From Sedimenticola sp. (GTDB lineage Bacteria > Pseudomonadota > Gammaproteobacteria > Chromatiales > Chromatiaceae), in the NCBI GenBank assembly GCA_027008705.1, contig JALVEB010000074.1, positions 1 to 37,007 of the forward strand: a stretch of DNA of 37,007 nucleotides, in the 5' to 3' direction. Positions 31,163 to 37,007 of the stretch are shown here, one piece after another. Position 1 is the stretch's first letter. The number at the start of each line of letters is the position of its first letter. The notes under the pieces are model-generated. The model searched no databases and was not told the DNA's origin. It saw only the letters and a list, made by a program, of their open reading frames with translations. A program made the translations under genes and the position numbers.

Positions 31163-31708
31163 TCAGCGTGAATAAAGCCCGGTCAGCGTGGCGCGCGCCA
31201 GCGCGTGCTGATTCAGGTAGTAACCGACCATCGCCGCCGGAGCGTTCTGATCCAGCGGCAGGCTCGGGGTGTCCAGCGCATAGAGGGTCAGATGGTAATG
31301 GTGGGTGCCGTGGCCCTTCGGCGGGCAGGGGCCGCCATAGCCCGGCTTGCCGAAATCGGTGCGCGACTGCACCACGCCAGCCGGCATCCGGCGCAACGCG
31401 GGATCACCGGCGCCGGCCTCCAGCTCGTGCACCGAGGCGGGAATGTTGAACACCACCCAGTGCCACCAACCACTGCCCGTCGGGGCGTCCGGATCATGCA
31501 TCGTGATCGCGAAGCTCTTGGTCGCGCCCGGCTCGCCGGACCAGTGCAGCGCCGGCGAGACATTGCCGCCGGTGCAGCCGAAACCATTGAACACCTGCTT
31601 CTCGGGGATACGCTGGCCATCGACGATGTCCGGGCTGTGGAGTTCCAGCGCTTGCACGGCGCCGACCAGCATCAGGCCGAGCAACAACCAGGATGCGCGC
31701 GCGACCAT
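31163..31708 (-). CDS. Secreted PEBP (YbhB/YbcL-type) protein
   Basis: A 181-residue member of the phosphatidylethanolamine-binding protein family. An N-terminal signal peptide (SWLLLGLMLVGAVQA) suggests periplasmic location. The two family motifs are present: MHDPDAPTGSGWWHWVVFNIP and GPCPPKGHGTHHYHLTLYAL, forming the anion-binding pocket. Two additional cysteines (FNGFGC, GGPC) may pair in the periplasm. Function of bacterial PEBPs is poorly known. Its ATG shares a base with the DUF937 stop (TGATG), so the two genes are coupled. The gene pair is bordered by family A copies 5 and 6. Confidence 0.92.
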   Translation of the reverse strand: MVARASWLLLGLMLVGAVQALELHSPDIVDGQRIPEKQVFNGFGCTGGNVSPALHWSGEPGATKSFAITMHDPDAPTGSGWWHWVVFNIPASVHELEAGAGDPALRRMPAGVVQSRTDFGKPGYGGPCPPKGHGTHHYHLTLYALDTPSLPLDQNAPAAMVGYYLNQHALARATLTGLYSR

Positions 31709-32289
31709 CAGAGGAACCTCCGCGCCATATTGAAGAGATCGTCCATCACCGAGCCGTCGTTGTCGGCATCGATGAAATCGGTCAGCATATCGGTCAAACC
31801 ACCGGACGACGGGCGCGATCCGGCACCGACACGGCTGAAATCGATGCCGGAACGGGAAGGCGCCGATGACCCGCCACCCAGTAGTTTCTTGCCGAGCATG
31901 CCCATCATCATGCTGGCGATCACCGGCAGCATCTTCTTCAGAATGCTGTCGCTGATGCCGGTGGAACTCGCGGCGCGCGCGGCGACCTGGCGGCTGACCT
32001 CCTTCGAACCGAAAAGATGGCCGAGAATGCCTTCGCCCTCGCGCGCGGCCTCGCCATCGGCGAGGGCGGAGAGATCATCGAGATAGCGCGCGTGGTTGCC
32101 GTTGCGCAAGGCGTTCAACAGCGATTCCTCCCCGCGCACCTCGACATTGGTCTGCACGCCGCGGCTCAGCGCCGGCGCGAGACTGCCGATCGCGTCCCGA
32201 ACCTGGCGCTCGTCGAGCCCGAACTGTTCGCCGAGCTGGCTGACCAACCGCCCGTTGTGCGCATTGAAGATTTCGTCGAGTGCGTTCAT
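31708..32289 (-). CDS. DUF937 protein
   Basis: A 193-residue protein of the DUF937 family (YidB-like surroundings). It starts MNALDEIFNAHNGRLVSQLGEQFGLDERQV, has SLAPALSRGVQ, a GEGILGHLFGSKEVSRQVAARAA block, and LPVIASMMMGMLGKKLLGGG, typical of the family. The C-terminal GLTDMLTDFIDADNDGSVMDDLF looks like an acidic loop that may bind calcium. The ATG at 32289 follows GGAGG by 7 bp; a TTG one codon earlier is less likely. It overlaps the PEBP gene at TGATG. No biochemical role is established for the family. Confidence 0.88.
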   Translation of the reverse strand: MNALDEIFNAHNGRLVSQLGEQFGLDERQVRDAIGSLAPALSRGVQTNVEVRGEESLLNALRNGNHARYLDDLSALADGEAAREGEGILGHLFGSKEVSRQVAARAASSTGISDSILKKMLPVIASMMMGMLGKKLLGGGSSAPSRSGIDFSRVGAGSRPSSGGLTDMLTDFIDADNDGSVMDDLFNMARRFL

Positions 32290-32319
32290 CAATCGTCCTC
32301 CGTGTAAGCTGCTGGGTTA

Positions 32320-32483
32320 TATACTCGTCACCCATGAATCTTCGGCCACTGCGACCGCTCCTCGCGCCCGTGGGCGTCGTTGCGGAAACTCGCCATAGTC
32401 CGAGCTATGACTCGTTTCCGCGCCTGGCCCACGGGCGCGAGGAACGGTTCCGAAAATCCGGAAATTCATGGACGACGAGTATA
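32320..32483. repeat. Family A MITE-like palindromic element, copy 6 (164 bp)
   Basis: Full-length copy with tips TATACTCGTCACCCATGAA and TTCATGGACGACGAGTATA. Inner pairings are CTCGCGCCCGTGGGC with GCCCACGGGCGCGAG and GCGGAAAC with GTTTCCGC, and the apex is CATAGTCCGAGCTATG. It has the same internal order as copy 2 and sits between the OmpA-like gene and DUF937, leaving the DUF937 ribosome site intact. Confidence 0.88.
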
Positions 32484-32726
32484 CATCGTACTCGAGTTCG
32501 TCGGCGCGCATCACGCGCTGTGGCAGAAAAGCGCAGCCGTCTTCCTTTCAGGAATACCAGGGATTCGCTGACCACCTCGGCGTGGATGAAAACGGAGGCC
32601 CGCAACAGGCAAGCCAGCAGAGGATGTTGGAACGATTCCATGGCATCACTCAATGCCGTGATCGCTCAGGGGGCCTCGCCTCCAGAACCGGCCCGGGCGG
32701 CGCCCCACCCGAACCGTTTCAAAGGC

Positions 32727-33665
32727 TCAGCCGTCGACGCGCACCAGTTCGACACGACGATTCATCGCCTTGCCTTCCGGCGTGTCATTCGAGGTGATCG
32801 GCTGTTCTTCGCCATAGCCTTTCGCGCGCATGTTCCCGGCCTTCACGCCCTTGGAGGCCAGGTAGGCCATCACGGCGTTCGCGCGGCGCTGCGACAGATC
32901 CTTGTTGTAGGCGGCATCCCCATCGGAGTCGGTATGGCCGGCCACTTCGACCTTGATCTCGGGGTGCGCGCTCAAGGTCCTGGCGACACGGTCAAGGATC
33001 GCGGTCGACTCGTCAGTGAGCTTGTCTGAATCGGTATGGAAGTTCACGCCACGCAGCACGATCGTCGCGCCCTGTGGGCAACCGAAGGCGTCGACCTGAC
33101 TGGCGGCCGGGGTGTCGGCGCACAGATCGAAGGGGTCGGCGACGCCATCGCCATCGCTGTCAAGCGACGGCGGCGCAACCTCGACCTTGGCGGTCGCCGC
33201 CGGCGCGGCGGCCGGCGCCACGCGCGGCGCAACCGGCGGCAACGGTGGATAGGGGTAGTATCCGCGGCGATAGCCCCAGCCGTTCCAACCATTGCCCCAG
33301 AAATCAGACATCATGTTGGTCAGGCCACGCGCCTTGAAATCGACATCGACGTTAACCTCGGTGCTGCCGTCGACCAGGCCGGTCATGGTATCCATCATGT
33401 CGCCCCAATCGTTGTTGCCCCAGTGATTGCCCCAGGGGCGCCAGCCGTTGCCCCAGGGCGCACCGCCCCACGGGCCACGGCTCCACGGCGCGCGCCAACC
33501 ACGCCAGGGGCGATAGTAGCCGCCTCGCCAGGGAGCCGGGACGGGCGCCGGCGCGGCAACACGCGGCGCGGCGCCGCTGCACCCGCTGCCGGCGGCATGG
33601 ACGAGAGGAGTGGCCATCAGCACACTGGCGATGGCGGAACCGATCAGGCTTGGTTTGATGTTCAC
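32727..33665 (-). CDS. OmpA-family cell-wall-binding protein with sulfur-globule-protein-like N-terminus
   Basis: A 312-residue exported protein. A GTG start at 33665 with GGAGAAAG upstream gives a signal peptide (1-24, cleavage after VHA). Residues 46-140 are Trp/Gly/Asn/Arg/Pro-rich (PWGNHWGNNDWGDMM, WGNGWNGWGYRRGYYPYPP) with VDGSTEVNVDVDFKARG at 98-114, which parallels the VDGSFSMSFSGHGRG motif of the sulfur globule proteins. A Pro/Ala linker leads to a thrombospondin type 3-like calcium loop (DSDGDGVADPFDLC, 169-182) and an OmpA C-terminal domain (198-310) with the peptidoglycan-binding Asp246 (GHTD) and Arg260/261 (LSQRRANAV). It should be soluble in the periplasm and cling to peptidoglycan. 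Confidence 0.9.
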   Translation of the reverse strand: MNIKPSLIGSAIASVLMATPLVHAAGSGCSGAAPRVAAPAPVPAPWRGGYYRPWRGWRAPWSRGPWGGAPWGNGWRPWGNHWGNNDWGDMMDTMTGLVDGSTEVNVDVDFKARGLTNMMSDFWGNGWNGWGYRRGYYPYPPLPPVAPRVAPAAAPAATAKVEVAPPSLDSDGDGVADPFDLCADTPAASQVDAFGCPQGATIVLRGVNFHTDSDKLTDESTAILDRVARTLSAHPEIKVEVAGHTDSDGDAAYNKDLSQRRANAVMAYLASKGVKAGNMRAKGYGEEQPITSNDTPEGKAMNRRVELVRVDG

Positions 33666-33748
33666 TGTCTTTCTCCGGGTTCGATTGTCGGGATACTTCT
33701 TGGCAGGCAAGCGCGATCGCCCTGCACTTCTTTGGTTTAATAATTACT

Positions 33749-33778
33749 TATATAAGTCAATTATGATATATATCGCAA
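33749..33778 (-). promoter_or_regulatory. Putative promoter of the OmpA-like gene
   Basis: On the minus strand TTGCGA, an 18-bp spacer and TATATA lie in a strongly AT-rich block unlike the surrounding DNA, giving a leader of about 75 nt. The -10 region contains CTTATATAA, as in front of the small sulfur globule gene. Confidence 0.4.
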
Positions 33779-33803
33779 AAAAAATCCACCGGCGGAAAAG
33801 AGT

Positions 33804-34304
33804 TCACCGGTATCCGGCCACCGCATCGAGAAAAGCCGTCCGTCTCCGCTCATCATTCAGGCCGTGCTCGTCGATCAGCGGCAGGGAGGGAAGCAACTCG
33901 CGCAGCACGGCGACGAACAGGCCCGCCGCCTCTTCCCGACCCAACGGCTCGCCACGCGCATCGAACAACGGTGCGTCACCGACGGCGCAACTCGGTGAGC
34001 GGCTCTTCGACACCAGACCGCCGAGATCGGGGTGGCAGGCCAGCCAGGCGCGCGCGCAGGCCCGCATCGCGGCGCTGTGGTCGCGCGTGGGATCCGTGCA
34101 ATCGGCCAAGCGGATGCGGCCATCGATCCGGTAGAGTTGGATCGGCGCGCGTGGCACGCCAAGCCCGATGCCGATCTCGGGGCATACCGGAAGCACGCGA
34201 AACCCGGCAAGCCATTCCCGCAGGCGCGCCTCCCGTTTCTGCCGGCCATCATAGCGCACCGGTTCGCCGAGCAGGCAGGCGGAAACCGCGATCGTCGCCC
34301 TCAA
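33804..34304 (-). CDS. DUF523 family protein
   Basis: A 166-residue protein of the DUF523 family. It begins with the family's hallmark SACLLGEPVRYDG, then PVCPEIGIGLGVPRAPIQL, and KSRSPSCAVG; the conserved cysteines in SACLLG, PVCPE and SPSC could bind a metal or cluster. I choose the TTG at 34304 as start because it places SACLLG near the N-terminus, as in the family, and overlaps the gpmI stop by 4 nt (TTGA). The open frame reaches further into gpmI but is not family-like. Function unknown; some relatives are fused to DUF1722. Confidence 0.85.
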   Translation of the reverse strand: MRATIAVSACLLGEPVRYDGRQKREARLREWLAGFRVLPVCPEIGIGLGVPRAPIQLYRIDGRIRLADCTDPTRDHSAAMRACARAWLACHPDLGGLVSKSRSPSCAVGDAPLFDARGEPLGREEAAGLFVAVLRELLPSLPLIDEHGLNDERRRTAFLDAVAGYR

Positions 34305-35851
34305 ACCGCGACCGCATCCTCGCCGGGCCACAGCGAGCGGCCACTCATGCCCTCGGGAACCGGCAGCCCCATCAGTTCGAGGACGGTCGGCGCGACATCG
34401 CTCAACCCGCCTTCCGGAAGCAAGGCATCGATCTCGCTGTCGAACACCAGGCAAGGCACTGGAAACAAGGTGTGTTGGGTATGCGGTTCACCGGTCTCCG
34501 GATCCACCAGCAGGTCGCAGTTTCCATGGTCCGCCGTGACCAGCGCCGACCAGCCGTGCTCGGCGCAGGCGTCAAGCACCCGCCCGACTTCGCGGTCGAG
34601 GGTCTCGACCGCCTCGATCACGGCCTCGCGCACCGCGGTATGACCCACCATGTCGCCATTCGCGAAGTTGACCACGATCAGCGCGTACTCGCCCCGCGCG
34701 ATCTCTTCGATGACGGCATCGGCCACCTTCGAGGCGCTCATTGCCGGGGCCTGGTCATAGGTGGCGACGCGCGGCGAATCGATGATGCGGCGCCCCTCGC
34801 CCGGCAGCGGCTCACTGCTGCCGCCGTTGAAGAAAAAGGTCACATGGGCGTATTTCTCGGTTTCTGCGCAATGGAACTGGCGTAGCCCGGCGGCACTGAC
34901 GACCTCCGCCAGGGTGGTCGCCGGGCGCTCCTGATCGAACGCGAACGGCAGGCTGTAGCGCTGGTCGTACTCGGTCATCGTGGTCAGTTGCACGCTGCGG
35001 TAGGCGCCCCGGTCGAAGCCTTCGAAATCCTTACAAAACAGCGCCTTGGCGAGCTGGCGTGGACGGTCGCGGCGGAAGTTGAAAAACACCACCGCATCCT
35101 CAGGAAGCATCGGCTCATGCTCGTTGAGCACCGTCGGCGGCAGGAACTCGTCGTCGACCCCCTGGGCGTAGGCGCGCTCGATCGCGGCATCCAGATTTGG
35201 CGCGCGCTCGCCCTCGCCGCGCGCCATCGCCCGCCACGCCGCCTCGGTACGATCCCAGCGGGTATCGCGATCCATTGCGTAATACCGACCGCTGACCGAT
35301 GCCAGGCGCCCGGCTCCGGCGGCCAGCGCGGAAACCAACGGCGCGAACTGCTCGTGTGCCGAGCGCGGCGCGACATCGCGACCGTCGCTGATCGCATGCA
35401 CCAGCGGCTCCACCCCGTTTGCGCGACACAGCTCGATCAAGGCCAGCAGGTGACCGATATGGCTGTGCACGCCCCCGTCGGAGACCAACCCGACCAGGTG
35501 CAGCGGGCGGCCCCGTGAGCGCGCATGCCGCACCGCGTCGAGCAGACTGGGGTTGCGAAAGAAATCACGGTTCGCAATCGCCTCGTCGATCAGCACCAGA
35601 TCCTGACGCACGACGCAACCGCTTCCGAGCGTCAGGTGCCCGACCTCGGAGTTCCCCATCTGCCCGTCCGGCAGACCGACCGCGGCCCCGGACGCCCGCA
35701 GGCGGTTGTGCGGACACCGCGCGAACCACGCATCCAGCCGGGGCGTGCGCGCCAGCGCCACGGCATTGTTCAGGCGATTCGGATTGCTGCCCACGCCGTC
35801 CATGATGACCAGGACGACAGCTTTGCGGGGCACGGGGTTGGGGTCTGACAT
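34301..35851 (-). CDS. gpmI: 2,3-bisphosphoglycerate-independent phosphoglycerate mutase
   Basis: GpmI interconverts 3- and 2-phosphoglycerate with two Mn ions, the step just before enolase. The 516-residue protein belongs to the alkaline phosphatase fold: VVLVIMDGVG at the start with the first metal Asp, catalytic Ser68 in GQMGNSEVGH, SDGGVHSHIGHL, HAISDGRDVAP, FFNFRRDRPRQL, NFANGDMVGHT, and VTADHGNCD. The ATG at 35851 (MSDPNPVPRKAV) has AAGGAG about 10 bp upstream; the longer open frame to 36340 overlaps dsbC and is not family-like. It overlaps DUF523 by 4 nt. Confidence 0.96.
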   Translation of the reverse strand: MSDPNPVPRKAVVLVIMDGVGSNPNRLNNAVALARTPRLDAWFARCPHNRLRASGAAVGLPDGQMGNSEVGHLTLGSGCVVRQDLVLIDEAIANRDFFRNPSLLDAVRHARSRGRPLHLVGLVSDGGVHSHIGHLLALIELCRANGVEPLVHAISDGRDVAPRSAHEQFAPLVSALAAGAGRLASVSGRYYAMDRDTRWDRTEAAWRAMARGEGERAPNLDAAIERAYAQGVDDEFLPPTVLNEHEPMLPEDAVVFFNFRRDRPRQLAKALFCKDFEGFDRGAYRSVQLTTMTEYDQRYSLPFAFDQERPATTLAEVVSAAGLRQFHCAETEKYAHVTFFFNGGSSEPLPGEGRRIIDSPRVATYDQAPAMSASKVADAVIEEIARGEYALIVVNFANGDMVGHTAVREAVIEAVETLDREVGRVLDACAEHGWSALVTADHGNCDLLVDPETGEPHTQHTLFPVPCLVFDSEIDALLPEGGLSDVAPTVLELMGLPVPEGMSGRSLWPGEDAVAV

Positions 35852-35991
35852 TGAGCGGAATACTCCTTGAGAATGCAAACATAGCGGGTAACTGACAAAG
35901 ACGGCGGCACAGCCGGAAACTGAAGAGATCCGGGCGCGCGGCGACACGCGTCCGGACGCGATCCGGCGCGCGTGCGACACCGGCTCACCGG

Positions 35992-36744
35992 CTATCGGTC
36001 GAACTTGTCGCGCAGGTATCTTGCCAGGCGCGCGGGCGGGATATAGCCGGGGATCGCTTCGCCGTCTTCCAGCACCATGTACGGGGTACCGTTGACGCCG
36101 ACCATCTGCCCCAACCTGTAGTGTTTCGCAACCGGATTGTCGCATTGCCGGGAAGGCAGCGTCTTGCCGCTCTTCAACTCGGTCAGCGCCTGCTTGCGGT
36201 TGTCCGAGCACCAGGCGGTGACCGCCTTGTCGTAGGCCGAACTGCCGATCCCGGCGCGCGGGTAGAACAGGTAGCGTATGCGTATGCCCTTGTCCAGGTA
36301 TTCCGGCATCTGACGATGCAGCTTGCGACAGTAACCGCAATCGACATCGGTGAACACGTTGACGGTATGCTTCGGCTTCTTCGGCTCGTAAACGATCATG
36401 TTCCGTTCGCCAACGGCGTCGATCGCGGCAATACGCGCCTTCCGTTCCGCCGATTCGGTCAGATCCTTGCCGCTACGCAGATCCAACAGCGAACCCTGCA
36501 ACAGGTAGTTGCCATCGGCCGAGGCGTAGAAGATCCGTGGGCCGACGGTAACCTCATAGACGCCCGCCATCGGGCTGTTGCGGATCTCGCCGACCTTCAG
36601 ATCCGGCGCGACGCGCGCGATGCCGTTGCGGATGCGTTGTTCCACCGCCGCGTCGATACCCAGGGCCGTCGAGGTGGTGAAGGCAAGCAGAAAACCGGCC
36701 ACGAGCGCGCGTCGCCGGGAAGAATGGTTCGATAAATGGTGCAT
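35992..36744 (-). CDS. dsbC: Thiol:disulfide interchange protein DsbC
   Basis: DsbC is a periplasmic dimeric disulfide isomerase. The 250-residue protein has an N-terminal signal peptide (residues about 8-30, RRRALVAGFLLAFTTST), the dimerisation domain (IARVAPDLKVGEIRNSPMAGVYEV), and a thioredoxin-fold domain with the active site Cys136-Gly-Tyr-Cys139 (FTDVDCGYCRKLH) and cis-Pro loop NGTPYM. A second Cys pair (AWCSDN and RQCDNP) matches the structural disulfide of E. coli DsbC. The ATG at 36744 gives the normal length. It may help fold cysteine-bearing envelope proteins. The 263 bp upstream to the window end show no complete gene; a TTGACA at 36945-36950 (minus strand) lacks a good -10. Confidence 0.95.
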   Translation of the reverse strand: MHHLSNHSSRRRALVAGFLLAFTTSTALGIDAAVEQRIRNGIARVAPDLKVGEIRNSPMAGVYEVTVGPRIFYASADGNYLLQGSLLDLRSGKDLTESAERKARIAAIDAVGERNMIVYEPKKPKHTVNVFTDVDCGYCRKLHRQMPEYLDKGIRIRYLFYPRAGIGSSAYDKAVTAWCSDNRKQALTELKSGKTLPSRQCDNPVAKHYRLGQMVGVNGTPYMVLEDGEAIPGYIPPARLARYLRDKFDR

Positions 36745-37007
36745 GGGTTGTTTCGTCTCTGAAAATGGAGGATTTGCAGCGGAGAGCCGTCGTCGGGCCG
36801 ATCCGCCCGAGATGGCGGCACAAGGCCCACCCGCCGAGGATGACCCGCCGATGCGCGCATCGCTTGCACGCGCCGATCCGAAGCCGGTCCTTCCTTTCAG
36901 ACCCGCCAACGGCGAAATCGATCCATTCGCTAAGGGCATCGTGATGTCAAGGCTGCTTGGCCCGGCAAAACGGAAATCGCGCCACGAGGCAGGGGCCTCC
37001 CCGCGCC

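Noticed and set aside
32405-32653. 82-codon minus-strand frame covering part of family A copy 6
   Set aside because: Half of it is repeat sequence that gives similar peptide strings at other copies; no ribosome site or homology.
36745-37007. Possible upstream gene at the right end of the window
   Set aside because: One minus-strand frame is open into dsbC but looks like non-coding read-through, and the other two have stops; nothing family-like is visible.

Overview
This GC-rich window carries 32 protein-coding genes and looks like the chromosome of a gammaproteobacterial sulfur oxidizer, most likely a purple sulfur bacterium (Chromatiaceae) or a close relative. The strongest evidence is a pair of exported Gly/Tyr/Asn/Trp-rich proteins that match the sulfur globule envelope proteins of Allochromatium-type bacteria. 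The conserved order pyrG-kdsA-eno-ftsB-ispD-ispF is typical of Gammaproteobacteria. No rRNA, tRNA, CRISPR array or prophage was seen.

Layout. 1-6.2 kb: the end of a pteridine-reductase-like SDR gene, then (minus strand) ispF, ispD, ftsB, eno, kdsA and pyrG, a housekeeping block for isoprenoids, division, glycolysis, KDO and CTP. 6.4-11.7 kb: a lone hydantoinase/oxoprolinase A-type gene (hyuA) behind a FixL/FixJ-like two-component pair whose genes overlap by 4 nt. 11.8-12.85 kb: a PilZ (c-di-GMP receptor) gene divergent from an RDD membrane protein gene. 12.9-15.9 kb: pyruvate formate-lyase (pflB) and its activase (pflA). 16.6-19.0 kb (plus strand): phosphoglucomutase, then a hemerythrin-like protein behind a near-ideal class II FNR promoter. 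19.3-25.6 kb: a DUF6455 protein and the pyruvate dehydrogenase genes aceE-aceF-lpdA, where both E2 and E3 carry an N-terminal lipoyl domain. 25.8-27.3 kb: two sulfur globule protein genes with several RNA/DNA secondary-structure signals. 27.3-31.0 kb: mlaA, a rhodanese, and a NarL/NarX-like pair. 31.2-33.7 kb: a secreted PEBP protein, a DUF937 protein, and an OmpA-family protein whose N-terminal half resembles the sulfur globule proteins. 33.8-36.7 kb: DUF523, gpmI and dsbC.

Physiology. The gene set fits a metabolically flexible, often anaerobic bacterium: periplasmic or intracellular sulfur storage (Sgp), anaerobic pyruvate cleavage (Pfl) next to aerobic pyruvate oxidation (PDH), glycogen/glucose-phosphate interconversion (Pgm, GpmI, Eno), FNR-type oxygen control and NarXL-type sensing.

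Repeats. Two dispersed families fill many gaps. Family A is a 104-164 bp MITE-like element that folds as one long nested palindrome with TATACTCGTC termini (six copies plus one terminal fragment). Family B is a roughly 100-bp repeat holding a GTAG-type REP hairpin (three copies). The most interesting biology is the sulfur globule locus together with the Sgp-like/OmpA hybrid protein 6 kb away, which could link sulfur globules to the cell wall.
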